From the NCBI GenBank assembly GCA_964558665.1, contig CAZLFA010000006.1:30454-94453 (forward strand): a stretch of 64,000 nt of DNA. Direction: 5' to 3'. This document shows, piece after piece, positions 53,236 to 61,677 of the stretch. The notes beneath the pieces are model-generated. The model was not told the DNA's origin. It worked only from the letters and a program-made list of their open reading frames with translations, and searched no databases. A program made the position numbers and the translations under genes. Origin of the DNA: CAZLFA01 sp964558665 (GTDB lineage: Bacteria; Desulfobacterota; Syntrophia; Syntrophales; PHBD01). Positions within the stretch are counted from its first letter, which is position 1. Every line of letters begins with the position of its first letter.

Positions 53236-54096
53236 ATGAAAAAAGCCGTGATAATTTTTCTTATGTTTGTGTCGTTTGCAGCTTTATCGCTGCCGGCAGA
53301 CATTGCCAGTGCGGATCAGTTCATCCTTCTTTCCACAACTATCGGTCCTATCGATTCCGGCATTGTCGATGTCCTGGAGAATCAGTTTGAGAAGGAAACC
53401 GGCATCAGAGTCAGGCACGTGGGAGCCGGTACATCAGCGGCGCTGGAAATCGCCAAGAAGGGAAATGTGGATCTGGTTATGGCTCATGCCAGGAAGGTTG
53501 AGGAGAAATTTGTCAAGGACGGCTTCGGCACGGCAAGAATCCCTCTCATGTACAACGATTTCGTCATTATCGGACCGGCATCCGATCCGGCGGGAATCAA
53601 GGGCGTTCCCAGGGCCGCCGAGGCATTTAAAATGATAGCCGCCAGGGGAGCCGCCTTTATTACCCGCGGAGACAAGTCGGGCACCCACCTCGCGGAGATG
53701 GGCATCTGGGAAAAGGCCGGCATAAAACCCTCCGGTGCCTGGTACCGGACTTATGACAAGGGAGCGGAAGGAAATGTTCCGACACTCAGATACACCGATA
53801 AGCAAAACGCCTATACCCTCATGGATCGGGCCACCTGCCTGACGCTGAGGAATGAGATAAAAATCGTCATCCTGGTTGAGAAGGATGAGGCGCTGCTGAA
53901 TCATATTTCGCTTATTCCCGTCAACCAGCAGAAATTCAGCCGTGTCAATCATAAAGATACGATGACCTTTGTCAACTGGCTCACGTCTCCTGACAAGGGG
54001 CAGATGATCATCCGCGATTTCGGCAGGGATAAATACGGCAACCCGCTGTTTTTCCCAAACTCGGATGCATGGAATAAGCTGCAGAAAACAAGATAA
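53236..54096 (+). CDS. TupA-like ABC binding protein, divergent first copy
   Basis: A 286-residue periplasmic solute-binding protein with a signal peptide (residues 1-28). It resembles the second TupA in the same operon along its length (MYNDFVIIGPASDPAGIKG; FITRGDKSGTHLAEMGIWEK; YTLMDRATCLTLRN). The oxyanion-binding start, TTTSTQDSGLLD in the second copy, reads STTIGPIDSGIVD here, so ligand contacts are changed. The gene starts at ATG 53236 after CGGAGG; it precedes the second copy by 23 bases. Confidence 0.82.
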   Translation: MKKAVIIFLMFVSFAALSLPADIASADQFILLSTTIGPIDSGIVDVLENQFEKETGIRVRHVGAGTSAALEIAKKGNVDLVMAHARKVEEKFVKDGFGTARIPLMYNDFVIIGPASDPAGIKGVPRAAEAFKMIAARGAAFITRGDKSGTHLAEMGIWEKAGIKPSGAWYRTYDKGAEGNVPTLRYTDKQNAYTLMDRATCLTLRNEIKIVILVEKDEALLNHISLIPVNQQKFSRVNHKDTMTFVNWLTSPDKGQMIIRDFGRDKYGNPLFFPNSDAWNKLQKTR

Positions 54097-54119
54097 CAGA
54101 CTTTTAAGGAGGATTGACT

Positions 54120-54983
54120 ATGAAACGCTTTTCAAAATACATTCTGACCGCTCTGGCCGCATTGTCGCTGCTGATTGTTACGGTCATGCCTTCTCAGGCG
54201 GCGAAGGCCTGGGAAAAGAACATCATCCTGGCGACGACTACCAGCACCCAGGACTCCGGTCTTCTGGATGAACTGCTGCCGATATTCGAGAAAAAGACGG
54301 GTTACTTCGTCAAGACTATCGCTGTGGGATCAGGGCAGGCCATGGCTATGGGCAAGAAGGGCGAGGCGGACGTGATGCTCGTCCATTCACCCGATGCGGA
54401 AAAGAAATTTGTCGCGGAAGGTTACGGAATAAACAGAAGACTGATCATGCATAACGATTTCATCATTGTGGGGCCGCCGTCCGACCCGGCGCGCATCAAG
54501 GGAACAAAATCAGCGGCTGATGCCTTCAGGAAGATCGCCGCTGCCGGCCAGTTGTTTATCTCCCGCGGGGACAACTCTGGAACCCATGCCACGGAAAAGA
54601 AAATCTGGAAGGCGACCGCCTTGAAATATGAAGGCCAGAAATGGTATCAGCAGACCGGCCTAGGCATGGGGCAGACCTTGAATGTGGCTGCGGAGAAGAA
54701 GGCCTATACGCTGGCCGACAGGGGCACCTATCTGGCAGTGAAGAAGAACCTCGGCCTCAACATCCTTGTGGAAGGTGACGCCATCCTGCTGAACATCTAT
54801 CACGTAATAGAAGTCAACCCGGCGAAATGGCCCAAGGCCAATGCTGCAGGCGCCAGGGCCTTTGCGGACTTCATGGTTTCGAGAGAGACGCAGGGCATTA
54901 TCCGGACTTTCGGCGTGAAGAAGTTCGGCTCTCCCTTATTTTTCCCGGATGCCGGCAAGAAAGTGGAGACTCTGGGCAAATAG
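54120..54983 (+). CDS. tupA: Tungstate-binding protein TupA
   Basis: A 287-residue periplasmic binding protein. The signal peptide ends near AAKA; the mature start NIILATTTSTQDSGLLDELL has the TTTST-type loop that binds tungstate in TupA. FISRGDNSGTHATEKKIW gives further oxyanion contacts. It would deliver tungstate to TupB. ATG at 54120 follows AAGGAGG; the permease gene begins 6 bases after the stop. Confidence 0.88.
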   Translation: MKRFSKYILTALAALSLLIVTVMPSQAAKAWEKNIILATTTSTQDSGLLDELLPIFEKKTGYFVKTIAVGSGQAMAMGKKGEADVMLVHSPDAEKKFVAEGYGINRRLIMHNDFIIVGPPSDPARIKGTKSAADAFRKIAAAGQLFISRGDNSGTHATEKKIWKATALKYEGQKWYQQTGLGMGQTLNVAAEKKAYTLADRGTYLAVKKNLGLNILVEGDAILLNIYHVIEVNPAKWPKANAAGARAFADFMVSRETQGIIRTFGVKKFGSPLFFPDAGKKVETLGK

Positions 54984-54989
54984 CGGACA

Positions 54990-55688
54990 ATGGATATAAT
55001 AGTTGAGGGAATCAAGCAGGCTGTTATTCTGCTGTTTACGCTGGATCCGGAAGTCATCGGCATTACGCTGCTGTCGCTGCAGGTTTCCGGACTGGCGACT
55101 CTGATAAGCCTTTTTCTGGGAATATCCACCGGAATGGTAGTGGCGTTGTCCCGTTTCCCGGGACGACGCATCGTGGTCGCCCTTATCAATACCGGCATGG
55201 GATTGCCGCCTGTGGTGGTCGGCCTGTTTGTTACCATCTTCCTCTGGCGAAACGGCCCCCTTGGTTTCCTGCAGATTCTCTATACGCCGACGGCCATCGT
55301 CATTGCCCAGGCGATAATTGCCACGCCGATCGTCATGGGGATAACGCTGGCCGCCATCCAGCAGCTCCCCAAAAATTTGCGTCTTCAGATTCTGGCGCTT
55401 GGGGCAACCCGGTTCCAGATGCTATGGATTCTCGCCAAAGAAGCGCGCCTGCCGCTGCTTGCCGCCGTCATGGCGGGATTCGGCGGCGTCATTTCGGAGG
55501 TCGGCGCATCCATTATGGTGGGCGGAAACATCAAGGGATACTCCCGGGTCCTGACCACGGCAACCGTCATGGAAACAAGCAAAGGCAATTTCGATATGGC
55601 TATGGCGCTCGGCATCATCCTTTTGCTGCTGTCATTTCTGATCAACGCCGTTCTCACCCAGATACAGCAAAGGGAGCGACCGCGATGA
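54990..55688 (+). CDS. tupB: Tungstate ABC transporter permease
   Basis: A 232-residue permease with about five or six predicted helices. VALINTGMGLPPVVVGLFVTIF and the cytoplasmic coupling EAA-like loop LQILALGATRFQMLWILAKEARLPLLAAV match TupB/ModB-type permeases. It forms the membrane channel for tungstate. Its stop overlaps the ATG of tupC (ATGA). Confidence 0.88.
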   Translation: MDIIVEGIKQAVILLFTLDPEVIGITLLSLQVSGLATLISLFLGISTGMVVALSRFPGRRIVVALINTGMGLPPVVVGLFVTIFLWRNGPLGFLQILYTPTAIVIAQAIIATPIVMGITLAAIQQLPKNLRLQILALGATRFQMLWILAKEARLPLLAAVMAGFGGVISEVGASIMVGGNIKGYSRVLTTATVMETSKGNFDMAMALGIILLLLSFLINAVLTQIQQRERPR

Positions 55689-56779
55689 ATACATGGCAGC
55701 ATATTCTATCGGTGAAGGACATCAAGGTTCAGAGAGGCGGTGTACAGGTGCTGGATATCGCCTCCTTCAATATTGATGAAGGTCACGTTGTCTCCCTCAT
55801 CGGCCCCAACGGAACGGGTAAATCGACGCTTCTGCTGACGCTGGCGGGTCTCCTGAAACCTTCGATGGGAGAGATTGCCTTCAAGGGCAGGGATGTCCTT
55901 TCCGGCAATGATCTGTTTTCTTATAGAAGACATCTGGCCGTTGTCTTTCAGGACCCCTTGCTTTTGGATACGACCGTCTTTGAAAATGTCGCTTCCGGGC
56001 TCAAAATAAGAAATTTTAAATCCCGGGAAATAAAGCTGCGTGCAAGGGAATGCCTGGACCTGTTCGGCGTCGCGCATCTTGCCAAACGCTCGGCGCGCAA
56101 GATATCCGGAGGCGAGGCGCAAAGAACCAGCCTGGCCCGCGCCTTTGCCGTTAATCCGGAAATCATTTTCCTCGATGAACCTTTTGCCTCGCTGGATCCA
56201 CCGACGCGCGAGGCCATTATCGAAGACCTCCAGAGGATCCTCCGCGAAAGAAAAACAACCGCCGTTATAGCTACGCACGATCAGTCGGAGGCTCTGCGAC
56301 TGTCTGATCAGATGGCCGTCATGAACGGGGGCAGGATAGTCCAGTCGGGACCTCCCGTGGAAATCATCAACCGGCCTGCCGATGAGTTTGTGGCTTCGTT
56401 TGTCGGAGTCGAAACAGTCCTTGCAGGCGAAGTTACAAATAGACATAACGGCTGCATGACCGTATCTCTCAATGGGAAACACGTAGAGGCAGTAGGCGAT
56501 TTCCAAACGGGAAGCCGCGTTATCTGCTGTATCCGTCCTGAGAACGTAACAATCATAACGGAGAGTCCGGCGGGTGAAACCAGTGCGCGCAATGTTCTCC
56601 CCGCTCATGTGTTAAAAATCTCTCCCATGGGACTTTATCAGAAGATTGTTCTCGATTGCGGTTTCCCGCTTGTCTCTTACATTACCGTTTCTTCTCTTGA
56701 CCAACTGGCCATTGCAGAAGGTTTAAGAGTCATTGTGTCTTTCAAAGCGACGGCAGTTCACGTCATTAAGAAAAACTGA
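55685..56779 (+). CDS. tupC: Tungstate ABC transporter ATP-binding protein
   Basis: A 364-residue ATPase. Walker A LIGPNGTGKSTLLLTLAG, signature KISGGEAQRTSLARAFAV, Walker B IIFLDEPFASLDPP and the switch His in VIATHDQSEALRLS are present. The C-terminal part from about residue 240 is a TOBE/MOP-like domain that can bind oxyanion and control transport. Translation starts at 55685; the longer frame from 55424 is only read-through of the permease gene. Confidence 0.9.
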   Translation: MNTWQHILSVKDIKVQRGGVQVLDIASFNIDEGHVVSLIGPNGTGKSTLLLTLAGLLKPSMGEIAFKGRDVLSGNDLFSYRRHLAVVFQDPLLLDTTVFENVASGLKIRNFKSREIKLRARECLDLFGVAHLAKRSARKISGGEAQRTSLARAFAVNPEIIFLDEPFASLDPPTREAIIEDLQRILRERKTTAVIATHDQSEALRLSDQMAVMNGGRIVQSGPPVEIINRPADEFVASFVGVETVLAGEVTNRHNGCMTVSLNGKHVEAVGDFQTGSRVICCIRPENVTIITESPAGETSARNVLPAHVLKISPMGLYQKIVLDCGFPLVSYITVSSLDQLAIAEGLRVIVSFKATAVHVIKKN

Positions 56780-56885
56780 TTCTGATTCCGAAAAAATTTC
56801 ATCCGTAAATTCCGGATTCAAGGGACTTGCCATTTCAATATAATGACGCTATATAAACCGGACCTCTTTTTAAAAGGGAAAACCA

Positions 56886-57887
56886 TTGCAGAATAATCAG
56901 GACGGGACATTCCGTATCTACTTTGCCAAAACGGCCGATGCAAACCTGCTGATCGACGGGAATGGAATTGTTGATGCAAATGATGCAGCGGTTGCTTTGC
57001 TTCGCTATGCAGACCGAGATGCTCTCATGAAGCGAAATACCGCAGACCTGTGGCCGGAGAATCAGCCTGACGGCATGAATTCTTCCGAGAAGGCGGCGGC
57101 GATATTCAGGTCGGCATTATCCGACGGAAGCAGCCGGTTCGAATTTGTCCACAGGAGGGCGGATGGAACAGACCTGCCCATGGAGGTTCTCCTGACGTCC
57201 ATTCCCCTTGGGGGAAAAGAGTTGTTGCTGGCCACACTGCGGGACATCAGCGGCTACAAGAAAGCGGAAGCAAAGCTCCGTCTCAGCTTTCAGCGTAATT
57301 TCCAGAGAATGCAAAAGGCAATGGAAGAGACCATCGGCGCCATGGCAACGATCGTCGGGACAAGGGACCCCTTTACCGCGGACCATCAGAGGCGTGTAAC
57401 GCACCTTGTCACGGCAATAGCCGAGGAGTTGAGGCTCTTCGAAGACCAGAAAAGATGTGTTCATCTGGCTGCTGTCATTCACGATATCGGAAAGATGTAT
57501 ATACCAGCTGAGCTGCTCAGCAAGCCGGGCAAACTCAGCAACATAGAGTACAGCTTTATGAGAACGCATGCCGAAGCGGGCTATGATATCCTCAAATCGG
57601 TGGACCTGCCCTATCCTATAGCACTGGTTATTTATGAACATCACGAACGCATGGACGGCTCCGGTTATCCCCAGGGTTTAAAGGGGCGCAGAATTATGCT
57701 GGAAGCAAGGATACTGGCCGTTGCTGATGTGGTGGAGGCCATGTGTTCTCACCGCCCTTACCGGCCCAGTCTGGGAATCGATAAGGCGCTGGAAGAGATT
57801 GCTGATAATAAGGGTATCCTCTACGACGAAACTGTTGTTGACGTGTGCATCAGGCTGTTCAAAGAAAAAGGATATGAGTTCCCATAG
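56886..57887 (+). CDS. PAS-HD-GYP protein, probable c-di-GMP phosphodiesterase
   Basis: A 333-residue protein. Residues about 10-125 form a PAS domain (LLIDGNGIVDANDAAVALLRY; PMEVLLTSIPLGGKELLLATLRDIS). The C-terminal HD-GYP domain has RDPFTADHQRRVTHL, VIHDIGKMYIPAELL and YEHHERMDGSGYPQG. The start is a TTG at 56886 preceded by AAAAGGG; no ATG is near. It would link a redox or ligand signal to c-di-GMP turnover. A family A hairpin follows the stop codon. Confidence 0.85.
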   Translation: MQNNQDGTFRIYFAKTADANLLIDGNGIVDANDAAVALLRYADRDALMKRNTADLWPENQPDGMNSSEKAAAIFRSALSDGSSRFEFVHRRADGTDLPMEVLLTSIPLGGKELLLATLRDISGYKKAEAKLRLSFQRNFQRMQKAMEETIGAMATIVGTRDPFTADHQRRVTHLVTAIAEELRLFEDQKRCVHLAAVIHDIGKMYIPAELLSKPGKLSNIEYSFMRTHAEAGYDILKSVDLPYPIALVIYEHHERMDGSGYPQGLKGRRIMLEARILAVADVVEAMCSHRPYRPSLGIDKALEEIADNKGILYDETVVDVCIRLFKEKGYEFP

Positions 57888-57902
57888 CATCCGCATGGGA
57901 AA

Positions 57903-58041
57903 CTGGATAAGTGAATATTATCCAGGTCAGAAAGGCTTTCCGCGGAGCTCAGAATATTTTTCACAAGAAAATATTTGATTCGCCGCTTGAAAACATCTTT
58001 GATCTGGAAACGAAAGAGTATTATTTCTTCATAGTGTAATC
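57903..58041. repeat. Large hairpin element, family A copy 4
   Basis: It starts with GGATAAGTGAATATTATCC, a hairpin shared with copy 1, and holds the inverted core (CTTTCCGCGG, AATATTTTTC-ACAA-GAAAATATT) and the end GTGTAATCCGGGTTAA. The left GATTACGC end is lost. It lies between the HD-GYP gene and the convergent cydB gene, and is probably bidirectional as a terminator. Confidence 0.72.
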
Positions 58042-58126
58042 CGGGTTAAGCATTCCTCCATCTTTTTCTTCCTGCGAAAGACCCGTTCCGGTTAGCTTCG
58101 CCGGTACAGTTTTCGGTGCCGTCATA

Positions 58127-59155
58127 TCAATAAGCGGTACCGTCTTCCGCTACATCGTCGCCGGTTACTTTATGGCGGAATACGCGGTAAACCCAAAGCT
58201 GATACGCGATAACTACGGGAACGAATATCAAGGCAACAAAAGTCATAATCTTCAGTGTGTAGGGGCTTGACGCCGCATTAAAAACGGTTACGCTGAACGC
58301 AGGATCTATGCTGGAAGGCAGGAGATTCGGATAAAGGCCGGCAATGCCGGTCAGTATGACCGTAAAGATAAAGGCGCAAGAGGATAGAAATCCCGCCAGT
58401 GGACGGCCGGCATTGATGAAGTATTTGATGCCCGCAAGAGAGGCAACGGCCATGAAGGGAATGATAAACAGCGCCGGGAGCTGCAGATAATTATTCCATA
58501 ATTTTGTAGTCAGCGCCGTTTGGATCAGAAATGTCAGAGTAACGATCATCAGGGCTATCCAGGAGACAGAACAGAAAAAGGCGGCGCGTTTCGACAAGTC
58601 GCCTTCGCTCTTTACGGCAATCCATAACGAGCCGTGAATGACAAACATCATAACGAAAAGCACCCCGGACAGGAGACCGTACGGATTCAGGAGGCTCCAG
58701 AAGACTCCCCTGTATCCTGACGCATCCATCGGGATGCCTTGAAATATGTTGCCGAAGGCCACTCCAAAAAGCAGTGCAACAAGAAAACTGCCTGCAAATA
58801 TGGCCGTGTCCCATCCCGTCTTCCATCGTTCGCTGTTCTCTTTGCCGCGGAATTCAACAGCCACGCCTCTGATAATCAAGGCAAAGAGGATGAGCAGCAT
58901 CGGGGTGTAAAGATAGCTGAACATGATGGCGTATGCGGCCGGAAATGCCGCAAAGGTAGCGCCTCCCGCAGTCACCAGCCAGACTTCGTTTCCGTCCCAC
59001 ACAGGGCCTATCGTGCGGATGATAACCCTTTTCTCCGTATCATTCTGCGCCAGAAAATTATGAAGAATGCCCACGCCGAGGTCGAAGCCGTCTGCTACAA
59101 AATAGACAGCCCACAGAATACCCCAAAGGAAAAACCATATGGTTTCATAAGGCAT
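58127..59155 (-). CDS. cydB: Cytochrome bd ubiquinol oxidase subunit II
   Basis: A 342-residue membrane protein with about nine helices. FFLWGILWAVYFVADGFDLGVGIL, GPVWDGNEVWLVTAGGATFAAFP and IRGVAVEFRGK are typical of CydB. With CydA it forms the high-affinity oxygen-reducing quinol oxidase, useful in anaerobes for oxygen removal. AGGAGG lies 6 bases before the ATG at 59155; another ATG is one codon upstream. Confidence 0.92.
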   Translation of the reverse strand: MPYETIWFFLWGILWAVYFVADGFDLGVGILHNFLAQNDTEKRVIIRTIGPVWDGNEVWLVTAGGATFAAFPAAYAIMFSYLYTPMLLILFALIIRGVAVEFRGKENSERWKTGWDTAIFAGSFLVALLFGVAFGNIFQGIPMDASGYRGVFWSLLNPYGLLSGVLFVMMFVIHGSLWIAVKSEGDLSKRAAFFCSVSWIALMIVTLTFLIQTALTTKLWNNYLQLPALFIIPFMAVASLAGIKYFINAGRPLAGFLSSCAFIFTVILTGIAGLYPNLLPSSIDPAFSVTVFNAASSPYTLKIMTFVALIFVPVVIAYQLWVYRVFRHKVTGDDVAEDGTAY

Positions 59156-59218
59156 CATAAACCTCCTGAGAATTTTTCAAATTATATCCATCCGAAAAAA
59201 GCCACGAACATTATACCG

Positions 59219-59343
59219 GCCGGTTCCGGATCGGAAAGGAGATCAAGGGATTGCGCGGAGGCGTACATTGGTTGCGTACGTCGCACAAGCAATACCGCAG
59301 ATCGACACAGCCGGGGAGGAAAAGAGCCCTTTCTGGGAGACTA
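59219..59343. repeat. Inverted-repeat element, family B copy 3, inside the cydAB operon
   Basis: It holds GGAGATCAAGGGATTGCGCG, CGTACGTCGCACAAGCAATA and CCGCAGATCGACACAGCC in the same order as copy 2. Its right end supplies the TAG stop codon of cydA (59341-59343). It lies between cydA and cydB and could alter the ratio of the two subunits. Confidence 0.7.
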
Positions 59344-60654
59344 GGCAGTGTCTGGCCCCTTTCGGGCATATTTCGCCAGCAGATATATATCGAGCAATCC
59401 CAAAAACCCGTAAAACAGGACAAATCCAATGAGAGACATCCATACCTGGCCTGTGCTCACACTTGTAGATACCGCATCTGCCGTCTTGAGAACACCGTAA
59501 ACTATCCACGGCTGTCTTCCCACTTCAGCTACAATCCATCCCAGTTGCCCGGCCAGATACGGCAGAGGAATGGCATACAGCATGATTTTGAGAAAGAGAG
59601 GATACTCCCCAAGCCTGTCCTTGGCCGAAAGAAAAAATGCCGTCAGAGTAAGGAGGATAAAGAGACTTCCCAGACCAACCATGGTGCGGAAACTCACAAA
59701 TGTCTCCATGACCGGCGGACGTTCGGATTTTGGAAAATCCTTCAATCCCTTGACTTCGGCGTTAATATCTTTGTGTGCAAGAAGGCTCATCATGCCGGGG
59801 ATTCCGATCGCTTCGACGGCGTTGCGCTCATTCTTCGCATCGGGAATCAGCAGCAGATACATGGGCGCTCCCCTGGTCGTGTCCCACAAAGATTCCATGG
59901 CAGCCAGTTTTGCAGGCTGCGTCTTCGCAACCTCACCGGCGTGAAAGTCGCCCACCAGAAATACCAGCAGAGAACTTGCCAAACCAAAGACAGCGGCTAT
60001 ATGGAATGATTTTTTAAAGAATGCGGAGTTGCTTTTTCTTAAAAGGTGGTATGCGGAAATCCCCATAACGAAAAAGGCGGCGATGACGTAACCGGCAAGT
60101 ATCGTGTGAAAGAATTTCAGCCATGAATAGCCGTTGGTCAGGAAGGCCGCAAAATCTACCAATTCCGCCCTGCCGTTGCGGATCACGTGCCCTACCGGGT
60201 GCTGCATCCAGCCGTTGGCAAGAAGAATCCAGAGCGCGGAAAGATTGGTGGCAAAGGCGACTATCCATATGGCGGCTGCATGTACTTTCTTTGATACGCG
60301 GTTCCAGCCGAATATCCAGAGGCCGATGAACGTCGATTCAAGAAAAAAGGCTACAGTTGCTTCAATGGCCAGAGGAACACCGAAAATGTCGCCCACATAT
60401 TTGGAGTACTGAGCCCAGTTCATGCCGAACTGGAACTCCATGGTCAGCCCGGTAACGACACCCAGGGCAAAATTGATCAGAAAAAGCTTGCCCCAGAATT
60501 TTGTCATCTTCAGATATGTTTCATCTCCGGAAGCCACGTAACGGCTTTCCATATACGCAACAAGGATGCCAAGACCCAATGTCAAGGGGACAAATATGAA
60601 ATGAAACATCGCTGTCAGTGCGAACTGCAAGCGACTCAGAGACAGAACGTCCAT
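59341..60654 (-). CDS. cydA: Cytochrome bd ubiquinol oxidase subunit I
   Basis: A 437-residue membrane protein that carries hemes b558, b595 and d. SRLQFALTAMFHFIFVPLTLGLG holds the heme b595/d His, NFALGVVTGLTMEFQFGMNW the heme-binding region, and GWIVAEVGRQPWIVYGVLKT the quinol-oxidase GRQPW motif. The quinol loop is of the short type. The start at 60654 follows GGGGAGAAAG; the frame to 60675 is not needed. It is the first gene of the cydAB unit. The stop codon comes from a repeat end. Confidence 0.92.
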   Translation of the reverse strand: MDVLSLSRLQFALTAMFHFIFVPLTLGLGILVAYMESRYVASGDETYLKMTKFWGKLFLINFALGVVTGLTMEFQFGMNWAQYSKYVGDIFGVPLAIEATVAFFLESTFIGLWIFGWNRVSKKVHAAAIWIVAFATNLSALWILLANGWMQHPVGHVIRNGRAELVDFAAFLTNGYSWLKFFHTILAGYVIAAFFVMGISAYHLLRKSNSAFFKKSFHIAAVFGLASSLLVFLVGDFHAGEVAKTQPAKLAAMESLWDTTRGAPMYLLLIPDAKNERNAVEAIGIPGMMSLLAHKDINAEVKGLKDFPKSERPPVMETFVSFRTMVGLGSLFILLTLTAFFLSAKDRLGEYPLFLKIMLYAIPLPYLAGQLGWIVAEVGRQPWIVYGVLKTADAVSTSVSTGQVWMSLIGFVLFYGFLGLLDIYLLAKYARKGPDTA

Positions 60655-60748
60655 AATCTTTCTCCCCGGCTGCATAGCTGCAGTCAGAACATTCTGAAGA
60701 TGACCTTAGTGAAGTGAACTGCTGATGCTAAACTTGATCTGCTGGTCG

Positions 60749-60931
60749 TTATACTCTTTCCATTAACCGACGGATGAGTCTCTCCGCCTGTTCTTTGGTC
60801 TCCTTCTCCGATTCTTTGATCATGCTCCTGCTGTGATCAGGTTTGATGTCGGTATTCAGGTTCTGCCTGCCGAAGCTGCCGGTGCCGTTTCCCGTATATT
60901 TCCTCATCAGGTCTCTTTCAATGGTGTTCAT
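60749..60931 (-). CDS. 60-residue protein, small paralog A
   Basis: I do not recognise a family. The N-terminus (TIERDLMRKYTGNGTGSFGR) is alike to that of the neighbouring 60-residue protein (LMVRYVGNRWQYIGRN), the C-terminal half is a charged helix (KESEKETKEQAERLIRRLM). AAAGGGG lies at good spacing from the ATG. It is the third gene of the small HTH operon. Confidence 0.6.
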   Translation of the reverse strand: MNTIERDLMRKYTGNGTGSFGRQNLNTDIKPDHSRSMIKESEKETKEQAERLIRRLMERV

Positions 60932-60984
60932 ATACATCCCCTTTCAATTAATGGGAGTAGGGCATCACCAAATAAAAGTAATCT

Positions 60985-61167
60985 TTACTTGCCCGCCATA
61001 ATCCGGATCGTCTTATCGGGCAGATCAACAGCCCTATTTTCCTGATCCGGCCTTTCCTGATCATTTGATGAGCGCTGATCGTTTTCCCGGTTCCTGCCGA
61101 TATACTGCCACCGGTTGCCTACATACCTGACCATCAATTCGCCATATGCATTTTTCTGAATCGTCAT
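60985..61167 (-). CDS. 60-residue protein, small paralog B
   Basis: Not recognised. It shares the pattern M-TI ... LM-x2-Y-x-GN-x4-GR near its start with paralog A and has the same length; the C-terminal half is polar (RSSNDQERPDQENRAVDLP). AAGGGG lies 7 bases before the ATG. It lies 27 bases after the HTH gene, on the same strand. The two proteins may interact or be successive copies of one gene. Confidence 0.6.
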   Translation of the reverse strand: MTIQKNAYGELMVRYVGNRWQYIGRNRENDQRSSNDQERPDQENRAVDLPDKTIRIMAGK

Positions 61168-61194
61168 CACCTCGCCCCTTATAATATCGCATCT

Positions 61195-61383
61195 TTAAGG
61201 CTTCCGATCCTCCAGTGAGAGGAAACTCTTTAACTCATTTTCCGTGACATACCACTTGCCGCCTATTTTACGGGCATTAAGCCTTCCTTTGTTGATGTAG
61301 TTTCTTATAGTCAGCTTGGTAACCGCCAGTTTTTCTGTCAGCTCTGTGACATTATATAGCTTGTGATCACCTATCTCCAGCAT
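61195..61383 (-). CDS. Helix-turn-helix (excisionase/MerR-like) DNA-binding protein
   Basis: A 62-residue protein with the pattern YNVTELTEKLAVTKLTIRNYINKGRLNARKIGGKWYVTENELKSF, the winged helix of the excisionase family (HTH_17). Such proteins control integration or act as repressors. AAGAAGG lies before the ATG. It is the first gene of a three-gene operon; the iteron-like repeats at 61457-61529 overlap its promoter and are a likely operator. No integrase is next to it. Confidence 0.8.
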   Translation of the reverse strand: MLEIGDHKLYNVTELTEKLAVTKLTIRNYINKGRLNARKIGGKWYVTENELKSFLSLEDRKP

Positions 61384-61456
61384 ATCTTTACCTTCTTTCG
61401 TTTGCGCCGCCTGAAACCGTGTTCATCAGGCGATCATTTACTGCTATTTTCATTCT

Positions 61457-61529
61457 TTGTTATATTTTAGCACGCCTTGTTATGCTTTGTAAATACATTT
61501 CTTGCCTTTGCAATGCGTTGTGATGCTTT
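61457..61529 (-). promoter_or_regulatory. Promoter with four iteron-like repeats spaced 20-21 bp
   Basis: On the plus strand TTGTTATATTTT (61457), TTGTTATGCTTT (61477), a weaker TTTCTTGCCTTT (61498) and TTGTGATGCTTT (61518) occur every 20-21 bases, two helical turns, so all face one side of the DNA. The minus-strand promoter TTTACA (61488-61493), 18-base spacer, TAAAAT (61464-61469) lies among them. This suggests cooperative binding of a regulator, perhaps the HTH protein itself. The remaining gap to 61677 has a CGGGA/TCCCG hairpin and no gene. Confidence 0.55.
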
Positions 61530-61677
61530 AATATAATGAAACTTGACGCTGCCGTAGCCTTAAGGTATATAAATATCGATGAACATTGAAGAATCAATAT
61601 ACCGGGACAGTCTTATCCCGATTGATACGGAAAAAATAACCTTCTACAATTATTATTTCCTCTGAACAGGATGAATT

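Noticed and set aside
55424..55684. An N-terminal extension of TupC
   Set aside because: The stretch is only a read-through frame inside tupB; TupC motifs and ATGA coupling fix the start at 55685.
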